Both the position numbers and the translations under genes were made by a program. From JBDOQU01 sp039839375 (GTDB lineage: Bacteria > Pseudomonadota > Alphaproteobacteria > DSM-16000 > Inquilinaceae), in the NCBI RefSeq assembly GCF_039839375.1, contig NZ_JBDOQU010000006.1, positions 180,288 to 244,287 on the forward strand: a stretch of DNA of 64,000 nt. The letters run 5' to 3'. Under the pieces are notes generated by a model. The model was given only the letters and a program-made list of their open reading frames with translations. It made no database searches and was not told the origin of the DNA. Shown piece after piece: positions 53,662-62,321 of the stretch (position 1 is the stretch's first letter; each line of letters begins with the position of its first letter).

Positions 53662-55187
53662 CGCGCCGTTATCGATTGGGCCTTCAGCCAGAGTCGCCTC
53701 CCCAGGGCGGTGGAACCGCTACGCACGGGGCCGATGCTTAACAGGATGGTCAGCAGGATGACCACCCAGAAAACCATGCTGATCGGCCGCATGAAGAAGG
53801 GCGTCAGGTCGCCCTCGCTCAACACCAGCCCGCGCCGCAGGTTCTTGTCCAAGAGGTCGCCGAGGATGATGCCCAGCACCAGCGGGGCCATCGGATAGTC
53901 CATCCGCCTGAGGATGAAGCCCGCGATGCCAAAGAACAGCACCACCCAGACATCGAACATCCGCTGGGTCAGCGCGTAGGGACCGACCACGCAGAGGACG
54001 AACACGATCGGCATCAGCCTTTCGCGGGGAATCCTGAGGACGTGGAGCAGCGGGCGGGTCAGCAGCAGGCCGAAGACGAGGATGCCAAGGGTCGCGAATA
54101 ACAACATGCCGACGATCGAGTAAACGAACTGCGGCTGTTCGATCATGATCATAGGGCCGGGGCGAACGCCGTGGATGAACAGCGCGGCGATCAGCACGGC
54201 GGCCGGGGCGGACCCCGGAACCGCCAGTGTCAGCGCCGGGATGAGAGCGCCGGGAACGACCGCGTTGTCCCCCGTCTCCGCCGCCGTCAGCCCGTCGATC
54301 GAGCCTTTACCGAACTCCTCGGGCGTCTTGCTCGATTTGCGGGCCGCCGCGTAGGAGGCCCAGGCCCCGATATCCTCCCCCACGCCCGGGATGATGCCGA
54401 TGAAGGTGCCGATGATGCCGGATCGCAGGGAGGTGACCTTGTAGCGCCAGATGTCGGCGAATCGGGGAATGACGCGATCGACCTTGCTGCGCTTCATCTC
54501 CACGCGCCGCGTATACATCACGTTCAGCACCTCAGCGAAGCCGAAGGCGCCGACCATGGCCGGGATCAGGCCGATCCCGCCATTCAACTCGCTGAAGCCG
54601 AAATCGAAGCGGACATGGGCGTGAATGCCCTCCATCCCGATCATCGCCACCAGCAGGCCAAGGATGCCGGCGATGTAGCCCTTGACGGGGGCCTTCGTCG
54701 TCGTGAGCTGGCCGGAGATGATGACGCCGAACAGGGCCAGCCAAAAGAATTCATATGAGTGGAAGTCGAGCGCGACGTTCGCCAGCATCGGCGCCACGGC
54801 GGCCAGCGCCAGCGTGCCGATGATCGTGCCGATGGCCGAGGAGGTGGTGGCGATGCCCATCGCCTCGCCCGCGCGCCCGGCCTTGGCGAGTTGGAAACCG
54901 TCGAGCGCCGCCGCGGCGCTTGCCGGCGTGCCGGGGATGTTGAGCAGGATCGCGCTGCGGCTGCCGCCATAGATGGCGCCGACATACATGCAGATCAGCG
55001 TCAGGATCGCCTGATCAGGAACCAGCTTGTAGGTGAGGGTGGTCAGCAACGCCACGCCCATGGTGGCGGTAAGGCCGGGCAGCGCGCCTACGATGATGCC
55101 CAGCAGCACGGCCCAGGCCGCGTTGAACAGCGTCTGGAAGGACATCAGGTCCCACAGCGCGCCGAAGAGTAACTCCAAACCCTGCAT
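53658..55187 (-). CDS. tctA: Tripartite tricarboxylate transporter, large membrane subunit TctA
   Basis: 509 residues, about 11-12 membrane helices. GALPGLTATMGVALLTTLTYKL near the start and its internal pseudo-repeat IGIIPGVGEDIGAWASYAAARKSSKTPEEFGKGSIDGLTAAETGDNAVVPGALIPALTLAVPGS are TctA hallmarks. Imports carboxylic acids with TctB and a periplasmic TctC-type receptor. Its stop overlaps the presumed TetR start. Confidence 0.95.
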   Translation of the reverse strand: MQGLELLFGALWDLMSFQTLFNAAWAVLLGIIVGALPGLTATMGVALLTTLTYKLVPDQAILTLICMYVGAIYGGSRSAILLNIPGTPASAAAALDGFQLAKAGRAGEAMGIATTSSAIGTIIGTLALAAVAPMLANVALDFHSYEFFWLALFGVIISGQLTTTKAPVKGYIAGILGLLVAMIGMEGIHAHVRFDFGFSELNGGIGLIPAMVGAFGFAEVLNVMYTRRVEMKRSKVDRVIPRFADIWRYKVTSLRSGIIGTFIGIIPGVGEDIGAWASYAAARKSSKTPEEFGKGSIDGLTAAETGDNAVVPGALIPALTLAVPGSAPAAVLIAALFIHGVRPGPMIMIEQPQFVYSIVGMLLFATLGILVFGLLLTRPLLHVLRIPRERLMPIVFVLCVVGPYALTQRMFDVWVVLFFGIAGFILRRMDYPMAPLVLGIILGDLLDKNLRRGLVLSEGDLTPFFMRPISMVFWVVILLTILLSIGPVRSGSTALGRRLWLKAQSITAR

Positions 55188-55200
55188 GATCGATCTCAGG

Positions 55201-55707
55201 TCACGGGAGGCGGACGAGGAACAGGTCGCGGAAGACGTACGTCACGGCGATCCCCGTCGCGACACCGAGGAAAAGGGCCCAGGCTAGCCGCGCATATCGC
55301 CGGGCGGGCGGGCCGCCACGGTCCCATTCGAAGATCGCAATGAAGGCAGCCACGAAGATCGCCGTCGCCAGCCAGAACGGCATCCGTCCGACAAGGCCCA
55401 GCGCATAGACGAGACAGACCGCGATGACACCCAGCAGCCGTTCGGTCGAGCCCCGGTCGGACCCTTCCTCCGCATCGCCCGCTGCGGGCCGCCGCAGGAT
55501 TCCCGTGGCCCGGACGATGAGGAGCACGCTTGCAAGGCCGAGCGCGATACCCAGCAGCCCCGGCGTCAGGCCGGGAACGCTGAGCGGGTGGATCTGACGG
55601 ATCTCCAGCCGGTCCATCGTCCAGGATCCGTAGATCACGGCGACGGCCAGGACAAAAAGCAGGGCTCCTGTCGCCAGGTCCGCGCGCGCCATGCGGTGAT
55701 CGGCCAT
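55201..55707 (-). CDS. tctB: Tripartite tricarboxylate transporter, small membrane subunit TctB
   Basis: 168 residues from ATG at 55707 (MADHRMARADL). Four membrane helices with the TctB pattern (LATGALLFVLAVAVIYGSW...LSVPGLTPGLLGIALGLASVLLIVRA). Lies between tctC and tctA in the usual order. Confidence 0.88.
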   Translation of the reverse strand: MADHRMARADLATGALLFVLAVAVIYGSWTMDRLEIRQIHPLSVPGLTPGLLGIALGLASVLLIVRATGILRRPAAGDAEEGSDRGSTERLLGVIAVCLVYALGLVGRMPFWLATAIFVAAFIAIFEWDRGGPPARRYARLAWALFLGVATGIAVTYVFRDLFLVRLP

Positions 55708-55785
55708 TCTTGTCGTTCTCCCCCTCACGGAAACGGCCGGGCGCCGCTTAGCATCTTGCGTCGCCCGGCCGGTCCTTTCAGGTCG

Positions 55786-56811
55786 TCACTCGGCTGTCAT
55801 CGTCTCGCAGTCTATGCCGAACTCGCTCGGCGGGACCACGGCCTCCCCGCGATCCACGCGGGCGCAGGCTTCGGAGATGATGACCGGCATCGCCTTCTCC
55901 ATCGCTTCCTCGCCATAGGCCGGGGCGAAGACGGCGCCGCGTTCCAGGGCGTAGGTGCGGAGCGATTCGGAGGTCATCACCTCCTCCTCCCAGATCTGGT
56001 CCACGGTGTCGTAGACCTCCTGGGGCGCCCCCTTCGGGATCAGAATGCCGAAATAGTCCAGCGCGACATGCATGTCCGGCAGCCATTGGGTGATCGGCGG
56101 GATCGGCTCCTCGATCCCCTCGATCTCCAGCGGCTGGTCGGAGAGCGCCGCCAGCGGGCGCAGCTTGCCGCCCTTGATCAGTTCCGCCTGCTCGACCGCG
56201 AGTTGGGTCGTCACCTGCGCCTCGCCGCCGGCGGTGGCGATCGTCGCCGGCCCGCCGCCATCGTAGGAGATCATCCGGCCTTCGCCGCCGCTGGCCTCAT
56301 TGATGGCCGCCAGCGCCATGCCGCCGGAGGAATTGACGCCCGCCGTCGCCACCGTGGGCGGATCGTCGGACTGCATCGCCTCCAGGAGTTCGCCCATATC
56401 CTGCCACGACGCGTCGGGATGGACGCTGACCACGGGGATGTTCGCGACCGACAGATAGACCTGATAATCCTCGATCGAGGTGTTCGGGACCAGCCCGGTC
56501 ACGGCGTAGGTGGCGTTGTTGGCGATGGCGTTGGCCGTCCAGGTGTAGCCGTCCCGCGGCGCGTCCAGCACCGCCTGCGTCCCCGTCGCGCCGGAAGCGC
56601 CCGGCTGGTTGACGACGACGACCGGCTGGCCCAGCGCCTCCTCCAGGATCGGAGCGACGACGCGGGTCACCTGATCGGTGGACCCGCCGGCGGACCATGG
56701 CACGATGATGTTGATCGGCCGGTCGGGCTGCCATTCCTGCGCGAGCGCGCCGGCCCCGCCGGTCATGATGCAGGTCGCCGAAATGGCGGCCATCAAAAAC
56801 TTGCTGTTCAT
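55786..56811 (-). CDS. tctC: TctC/Bug-type periplasmic receptor
   Basis: 341 residues with a signal peptide ending near GALAQ. The receptor pattern of the Bug/TctC family is clear: QPDRPINIIVPWSAGGSTDQVTRVVAPILEEALGQPVVVVNQPGASGATGTQAV. Binds carboxylates such as citrate-like or sugar acids; ligand not predictable. First gene of the tctCBA-tetR-enolase operon; start has GGAGGAG. A shared palindrome lies 83 bases upstream. Confidence 0.94.
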   Translation of the reverse strand: MNSKFLMAAISATCIMTGGAGALAQEWQPDRPINIIVPWSAGGSTDQVTRVVAPILEEALGQPVVVVNQPGASGATGTQAVLDAPRDGYTWTANAIANNATYAVTGLVPNTSIEDYQVYLSVANIPVVSVHPDASWQDMGELLEAMQSDDPPTVATAGVNSSGGMALAAINEASGGEGRMISYDGGGPATIATAGGEAQVTTQLAVEQAELIKGGKLRPLAALSDQPLEIEGIEEPIPPITQWLPDMHVALDYFGILIPKGAPQEVYDTVDQIWEEEVMTSESLRTYALERGAVFAPAYGEEAMEKAMPVIISEACARVDRGEAVVPPSEFGIDCETMTAE

Positions 56812-56893
56812 GGATTTCTCCTCCCTGATCTCGGACTGTCACGCGTCCAGTTGACCATCCCGTCATCGTAGAATGCGTTTTGGCCGCTTGTAA

Positions 56894-56909
56894 ATAACTA
56901 GATAGTTAT
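56894..56909. promoter_or_regulatory. Operator upstream of tctC (TAAC-N6-GTTA)
   Basis: Perfect inverted repeat ATAACTA-GA-TAGTTAT in the gap between the TIM-barrel gene and tctC. It shares the TAACTA-N4-GTTA core with the palindrome at 57829-57846. Confidence 0.7.
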
Positions 56910-56938
56910 CTCATCCATATGCGCCGCCCGGGGCGCCA

Positions 56939-57784
56939 TCAGAGCCCCTCCCACAGCCCGCGCAGATAGCCGGCGGAGAAGGCGGCGGACGCGATCCCGT
57001 CGGGTTCGTAGATGAAGGGTTCGACCGATACGGTGCGGCGATAGCCGTGCTTCGCCAGCACGCGGAAAAGGTCGATCAGCCGTTCCGGCCCCTGCCCCGG
57101 CGCCTTCCGGTTGATTGCGTTGACCTGCAGATGGGCGATCCGGCCGTCGGCGAGGCCGCGGTCCAGCACTTCGGCGACGGGCAGGATCTCCGCCGCGCCG
57201 GCGGCCGAGGCGTCGAGCATGGTCGCCAGCCCCGGCGATCCGATCTCGTCCAGCACCGCCACCGCCTCTCCGACGGTATGGATGAAATCCCCCTCAGCCA
57301 GCGGTTCGATGCAGTAGGTGACGCCGGCTTCGGCCGCCAGCGCGCCGGCGGCGGCCCAATGATCCAGCGCCGTCCGCCGCCCGTCCGGATGGCCGGCGAG
57401 CCGCCGCTGGTTCGGAGAGCCGTGGACGAGGACAGAGCCGCCGAGATCACGGCAGAGGCCGACAAGCGCCGCGATGACCGACGCCGTCTCCCGCCGGACA
57501 TCCGGGGCCGGATCGGTGATCGAGAGGCCGGCGGGCGCGACCAGGAGCCAGTGCAGGCCGGTGATGGCGACGCCTTCCGCCGCGGCCGTTCGGGCCAGCC
57601 GGTCGATTTGGGCGGGCGTCAGCGTGCGGGGATCGTCGGCCAGCGTGAAGGGCGCAACCTCCAGCCCGTCATAGCCCAGCGAGGCGGCGACGGCGCATTG
57701 CCGGTCGAACGGCAGGTCGCGCAGCACCTCGTTGCACAGTGCGAACCGGAACGGATAGTCCGGACGGCCTTCCATGCCCGTCAT
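56939..57784 (-). CDS. Xylose-isomerase-like TIM-barrel protein (sugar phosphate isomerase/epimerase family)
   Basis: 281 residues from ATG at 57784 behind GGGAGG. AP-endonuclease-2/xylose-isomerase-like barrel: FALCNEVLRDLPFDRQCAVAASLGYDGLEVAPFTL, the metal-ligand Glu in TYCIEPLAEGDF and HLQVNAINRKAPGQG, ending VSVEPFIYEPDG. Such proteins include keto-sugar epimerases and lyases. Divergent from the dehydrogenase operon across a palindrome. Confidence 0.85.
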   Translation of the reverse strand: MTGMEGRPDYPFRFALCNEVLRDLPFDRQCAVAASLGYDGLEVAPFTLADDPRTLTPAQIDRLARTAAAEGVAITGLHWLLVAPAGLSITDPAPDVRRETASVIAALVGLCRDLGGSVLVHGSPNQRRLAGHPDGRRTALDHWAAAGALAAEAGVTYCIEPLAEGDFIHTVGEAVAVLDEIGSPGLATMLDASAAGAAEILPVAEVLDRGLADGRIAHLQVNAINRKAPGQGPERLIDLFRVLAKHGYRRTVSVEPFIYEPDGIASAAFSAGYLRGLWEGL

Positions 57785-57828
57785 GACGCACCTCCCATCG
57801 GTTGGCGGATGAAACCGCTCGCTTGACG

Positions 57829-57846
57829 AGTAACTAATCTGTTACT
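57829..57846. promoter_or_regulatory. Operator between divergent sugar genes (TAAC-N6-GTTA)
   Basis: Inverted repeat AGTAAC-TAATCT-GTTACT, 45 bases before one ATG and 55 before the other, so able to control both directions. Same TAACTA-N4-GTTA core as the tctC-upstream site. Confidence 0.7.
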
Positions 57847-57900
57847 TATAGGAAAGAGGAAAATCAACGATCGTTCGTCCAACCCGGAGGAAAACGAACA

Positions 57901-59088
57901 ATGGCTACCCGCCGCCTCGGCATCATCATGCACGGCGTCACCGGACGAATGGGCATGAACCAGCATTTGATCCGGTCGATCCTGGCCATCCGCGCCGATG
58001 GCGGCGTGCCGCTCGCCAACGGGGACCGGGTGATGCCGGACCCGATCCTGGTCGGCCGGAACGCGGACAAGATGGAGGCCCTGGCGCGCCGCCATAAGGT
58101 GGAGCGGTGGACGACCGACCTTTCCGCCGCCCTGGCCGACCCGAAGGACGAGATCTTCTTCGACGCGGCGACGACTCAGATGCGGCCGACGCTGCTGCGC
58201 CAGGCGATCGAGGCCGGAAAACACGTCTATTGCGAGAAGCCGATCGCGACCAATCTGGCCGAAGCGATCGCTATCGCCCGGCTTGCCGAGGAGAAGGGCG
58301 TCAGGAACGGCGTCGTCCAGGACAAGCTGTTCCTGCCCGGCCTGATGAAGCTGAAGATGCTGCGCGATTCGGGCTTCTTCGGCCGGATGCTCTCCGTGCG
58401 CGGGGAGTTCGGCTACTGGGTCTTCGAGGGCGACCTTCAGCCGATCCAGCGCCCGTCCTGGAATTATCGCGCGGAGGATGGCGGCGGCATGATCCTCGAC
58501 ATGGTCTGCCACTGGCGCTACGTGCTGGACAACATCTTCGGCGAGGTCAAAAGCCTGACCTGCCTGGGCGCGACGCACATTCCCGAACGGCGGGACGAGG
58601 CCGGCAATGCCTACAAGGCGACGGCCGACGACGCGGCCTACGCGACCTTCACGCTGGAAGACGACGTGATCGCCAACATCAACTCCTCCTGGGCGACGCG
58701 GGTCTATCGCGACGATCTGGTCACCTTCCAGGTGGACGGCACTCACGGATCGGCCATCGCCGGCCTGCAGGGCTGCAAGATCCAGCAGCGCATGGCGACG
58801 CCCCGGCCGGTCTGGAACCCCGACGAGAAGCGGACGGACGATTTCCATGCCGATTGGCAGGAGGTGCCGGACACCGAGACCTACGCCAACGGCTTCCGTC
58901 ATCAATGGGAGATGTTCATCCGCCACGTTGTCGACGACGAGCCCTGGCGGTACACGCTGATGGAGGGCGCGAAGGGCGTACAGCTTGTCGAACTGGCGCT
59001 GGAGAGTTGGAAGGAACGCCGCTGGGTCGATGTGCCGCCCCTGACCGCAAGCGCCGCCCGCGTCCGGGAGGCCGCCAATGCCGGCTGA
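57901..59088 (+). CDS. Gfo/Idh/MocA-family oxidoreductase
   Basis: 395 residues. N-terminal nucleotide-binding domain (LGIIMHGVTGRMGMNQHLIRSIL; DAATTQMRPTLLRQAIEAGKHVYCEKPIATNLAEAI with the family EKP motif) and a large C-terminal barrel-like domain including EDGGGMILDMVCHWRYVLDNIFGEV with the catalytic-region His. NAD(P)-dependent sugar or polyol dehydrogenase. Overlaps the DUF993 gene by 11 bases. Confidence 0.92.
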   Translation: MATRRLGIIMHGVTGRMGMNQHLIRSILAIRADGGVPLANGDRVMPDPILVGRNADKMEALARRHKVERWTTDLSAALADPKDEIFFDAATTQMRPTLLRQAIEAGKHVYCEKPIATNLAEAIAIARLAEEKGVRNGVVQDKLFLPGLMKLKMLRDSGFFGRMLSVRGEFGYWVFEGDLQPIQRPSWNYRAEDGGGMILDMVCHWRYVLDNIFGEVKSLTCLGATHIPERRDEAGNAYKATADDAAYATFTLEDDVIANINSSWATRVYRDDLVTFQVDGTHGSAIAGLQGCKIQQRMATPRPVWNPDEKRTDDFHADWQEVPDTETYANGFRHQWEMFIRHVVDDEPWRYTLMEGAKGVQLVELALESWKERRWVDVPPLTASAARVREAANAG

Positions 59089-60268
59089 TTCCTCCGCCAT
59101 CGGCGCGCCCGCCCTGCTTCTGCCCACGAATGACGGGCGGCTGGAGGAATATCACATGGGCGCGGCCAGCCCCTTCCCCGCCAAAGCGAAGGCGGTGTTC
59201 AACCGCGTCGCCTACGCGGCCGCCCATGTCGTCGCTGACCCGCTGGTCCCGCACGATCCATGGGTAGACTCAGCGATCGACTGGGACGCCACCATCGCCT
59301 ATCGCCGCCATCTCTGGGGCCTGGGCTTCTCCGTCGCCGAGGCGATGGACACCGCCCAGCGCGGCATGGGGCTCGACTGGCCGACGGCGCTGGAACTGAT
59401 CCGCCGCTCGGCCGCGACGGCCAAGGCCGACGGCCATCGGAGGCTGGCCAGCGGGGCCGGCACCGATCATCTGGATCCGGCCGCGGCGCGCACGCTGGAC
59501 GACGTGATCGGCGCCTATGAGGAGCAGTTCGAGGCCGTCGAGGCGGCAGGATCGCCGATCATTCTGATGGCCAGCCGGGCGCTGGTCCGCGTTGCCCGGT
59601 CGGCCGACGACTATCTCAAGGTCTACGACCGGCTGCTCACCCAGGCGCGGGAGCCGGTAATCATCCATTGGCTGGGCGACATGTTCGACCCGCAGCTTGC
59701 CGGATATTGGGGCTCCGCCGACATCCGCGCCGCCATGGCGACGGCGCTGACCGCCATCCGCGCCCATCCGGAGAAGGTGGACGGCATCAAGATCTCGCTT
59801 CTGGACGCGGCCTGGGAGATCGAGATGCGGAACCAGCTTCCGCCCGGCGTCCGGATGTATACCGGCGACGATTTCAACTTCGCCGACCTGATCGCCGGCG
59901 ACGCGGACGGCCATTCCGACGCGCTGCTGGGCATATTCGACGCCATCGCGCCGGCCGCTTCCGCCGCGCTAGCCAGGCTGGCGGCCGGCGACGAGGCGGG
60001 ATTCCGGGAGGCGCTGGAGCCGACCGTGCCGCTCTCCCGCCTGATCTTCGCCGCGCCGACGCGGTTCTACAAGACGGGCATCGTCTTCCTGGCCTGGCTG
60101 AACGGCCATCAGGACCATTTCACCATGGTCGGCGGCCAGCAGAGCGCGCGCTCCGTCACCCATCTGGCGGAGGTGTTCCGCCTGGCCGACCGCGCCCGGC
60201 TGTTCGCCGATCCCGACCTGGCGGCGCGGCGGATGCGCTCCCTGCTCGCCCTTCACGGGGTGGGCTGA
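59078..60268 (+). CDS. DUF993 (dihydrodipicolinate-synthase-like) protein
   Basis: 396 residues. The DUF993 pattern is present (HVVADPLVPHDPWVDSAIDWDATIAYRRHLWGLGFSVAEAMDTAQRGMGLDWPTALELIRRS), with HWLGDMFDPQLAGYWGS and a barrel Lys in DGIKISLLD that could form a Schiff base. Members lie in sugar-catabolic operons and are thought to be aldolase-like; activity not established. Middle gene of the dehydrogenase-DUF993-TIM-barrel operon. Confidence 0.9.
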   Translation: MPADSSAIGAPALLLPTNDGRLEEYHMGAASPFPAKAKAVFNRVAYAAAHVVADPLVPHDPWVDSAIDWDATIAYRRHLWGLGFSVAEAMDTAQRGMGLDWPTALELIRRSAATAKADGHRRLASGAGTDHLDPAAARTLDDVIGAYEEQFEAVEAAGSPIILMASRALVRVARSADDYLKVYDRLLTQAREPVIIHWLGDMFDPQLAGYWGSADIRAAMATALTAIRAHPEKVDGIKISLLDAAWEIEMRNQLPPGVRMYTGDDFNFADLIAGDADGHSDALLGIFDAIAPAASAALARLAAGDEAGFREALEPTVPLSRLIFAAPTRFYKTGIVFLAWLNGHQDHFTMVGGQQSARSVTHLAEVFRLADRARLFADPDLAARRMRSLLALHGVG

Positions 60269-60271
60269 GTG

Positions 60272-61144
60272 ATGCGCGATCTTTCGGCCGATAGCGAACT
60301 CCGCCACCTGTCGCTCAACACCGCCACGGTTCGCAAGCAGGGCGACCTGCTGGAGATATTGTCGGCGGCGGGGCGTCACGGAATCTCCTGCGTCTCCCCC
60401 TGGCGCGACCAGGTGCAGGCGGTGGGGCTGGACAAGGCCGTACGCGCCGTACGCGAGGGCGGCTTCCGGCTCTCCGGCTATTGCCGGGGCGGCATGTTCC
60501 CCGCCGACGCCGCCCGCAGGGCGGAGGAACGGGACGACAATCGCCGCGCCGTGGACGAGGCGGCGGCGCTGGGCGCGCCCTGTCTGGTGCTGGTCGTCGG
60601 TGGCCTGCCTCAGTTCTCCCGTCCCGGGTCCGTCCCGATCAGGGATATCGACCTGGCGCGGGACCAGGTGGAGGACGGCATAGGCGCGCTGGCCGAACAT
60701 GCGGCCGCTGCTGGCGTACCGCTGGCGATCGAACCCCTGCACCCGATGTACGCCGCCGACCGCTCTTGCGTGAACACGCTGCGCCAGGCGCTCGACATCT
60801 GCGACCGGCTGGACCCGGACGGCGCCCTCCGCCTCGGCGTCGCGATCGATGTCTACCATGTCTGGTGGGATCCGGAGGTCTATGACCAGATCGCCCGCGC
60901 CGGGGCCGGCGGGCGCATCCATGCCTTCCATCTCTGCGATTGGCTGGTGCCGACGAAGGATCTGCTGAACGATCGCGGCATGATGGGCGACGGCGTTATC
61001 GACCTGCCTCGCCTGCGCAGGGCGGTCGAAGCCCAGGGCTTCGACGGCGCGTGCGAGGTGGAGATCATGTCCGACCATTTGTGGTCGCGGCCGATGGACG
61101 AGGTGCTGGCGACCATGATCGATCGCTACCGGACGGTCTGCTGA
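60272..61144 (+). CDS. Xylose-isomerase-like TIM-barrel protein (sugar phosphate isomerase/epimerase family)
   Basis: 290 residues from ATG at 60272; a GTG at 60269 would add one. Barrel with LVLVVGGLPQFSRPG, metal-ligand Glu in LAIEPLHPMYAADRSC, Asp/His in VAIDVYHVWWDP, then IHAFHLCDWLVP and CEVEIMSDHLW. Distantly related to the protein at 56939-57784 and not a recent copy. Last gene of the operon; TGA of DUF993 lies three bases before the ATG. Confidence 0.88.
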   Translation: MRDLSADSELRHLSLNTATVRKQGDLLEILSAAGRHGISCVSPWRDQVQAVGLDKAVRAVREGGFRLSGYCRGGMFPADAARRAEERDDNRRAVDEAAALGAPCLVLVVGGLPQFSRPGSVPIRDIDLARDQVEDGIGALAEHAAAAGVPLAIEPLHPMYAADRSCVNTLRQALDICDRLDPDGALRLGVAIDVYHVWWDPEVYDQIARAGAGGRIHAFHLCDWLVPTKDLLNDRGMMGDGVIDLPRLRRAVEAQGFDGACEVEIMSDHLWSRPMDEVLATMIDRYRTVC

Positions 61145-61215
61145 CACCATTCTTTCCGTGATCCCTTCCGTCCGTTGTGTTTCCATAACGACAAATCGGA
61201 CGAGGGGGACAGGGG

Positions 61216-62193
61216 ATGCGTTGGACAGGAATATTTCCGGCGACGGCGGTCGCAATCCTGCTGTGCTTCGGCGCGGCGAACGCCCAGGATGTCGAGGGCA
61301 GCGCCGACCATCCGCTGGTCCCGCGCTATGAAGGGTCGGAGATCGTCAAGTACGAGACCGTCAGCTTCACCGAATACCCGCTGCTGACAGGGCCGCTGGA
61401 AGGCGGCGGCATCGAGGCCAACCCGGAGTCCGTCCTGGAGCTGGAGGGCGCGCTGACGCGGATCACCTACCGCGCGCCGGCGGAGCGCAGCGTGCTGGAG
61501 GTCTTCAGGAATTATGAGCAGGCGCTGGCGGCCGCCGGCTTCAAGCCCCTCTTCGCCTGCGACGAGGCGGAATGCGGCAGCGCGTACGACTTCGCCAACT
61601 TCGCCGAACGCGATCGTTCCATGGACATCTGGGGCGACAAACGAAGCCATCGCTACCTCTCCGCGCGCCTGACGCGGGGCGAAGGCGATGTCTATGTGTC
61701 GCTCTATGTCACGAAGAACGCCAGCGGCGGCCCCAGCAAGGACCGGTCGATGATCCAGCTCGACATCATCGAACTGGAGCCGATGGAGCGGAACATGGTC
61801 GTCGTCGAGGCGACGGCAATGGAGCAGGATCTGACGGCCGACGGCCGGGTCGCCATCTACGGCATCCTGTTCGACTTCGACTCCGATGCGATAAGCCCTG
61901 AATCCCGGCCCCAGCTCGATGAGGTCGGCAAGCTGCTCACCGACAATCCCGACCTCGACGTCCTGGTGGTCGGCCATACCGACGCCCAGGGGGCGCTGGA
62001 CTATAATCGCGACCTTTCCGAACGGAGGGCCGCCAGCGTGGTGGAGGCGCTGGTCGGGGATTACGGCGTCGCGGCGGAGAGGCTGACGCCGGTGGGAGTC
62101 GGGATGGCCGCCCCCGTCGCCTCGAACCGGACGGAGGAAGGCCGGGCGCTCAACCGCAGGGTGGAACTGGTGGAACGTCCCGCTGAAGGCTGA
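61216..62193 (+). CDS. OmpA-family envelope protein
   Basis: 325 residues with a signal peptide (cleavage after NAQ, about 25). The N-terminal ~190 residues resemble DUF4892-like domains (RSVLEVFRNYEQALAAAGFKPLFACDEAECG). The C-terminal OmpA-like domain (ILFDFDSDAISPESRPQLDEVGKLL, VVGHTDAQGALDYNRDLSERRAASVVEAL, ALNRRVELVE) binds peptidoglycan. Start follows GAGGGGGACAGGGG. Confidence 0.88.
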   Translation: MRWTGIFPATAVAILLCFGAANAQDVEGSADHPLVPRYEGSEIVKYETVSFTEYPLLTGPLEGGGIEANPESVLELEGALTRITYRAPAERSVLEVFRNYEQALAAAGFKPLFACDEAECGSAYDFANFAERDRSMDIWGDKRSHRYLSARLTRGEGDVYVSLYVTKNASGGPSKDRSMIQLDIIELEPMERNMVVVEATAMEQDLTADGRVAIYGILFDFDSDAISPESRPQLDEVGKLLTDNPDLDVLVVGHTDAQGALDYNRDLSERRAASVVEALVGDYGVAAERLTPVGVGMAAPVASNRTEEGRALNRRVELVERPAEG

Positions 62194-62321
62194 ATCAGCT
62201 TTTTCCATAAATCCGGGAACGCGCCGCCGGGGTCGAACCTTGCTATAATGTGGCTCCCGCCGCTGCATTTGCGGCGCGGAGACGGCTGGTCGGCAAACTC
62301 TTTACGGAGGAGCACCGGGCG

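Noticed and set aside
57781..59127. A 448-residue minus-strand open frame
   Set aside because: Lies opposite the Gfo/Idh/MocA dehydrogenase, whose EKP motif and ribosome site are clear.
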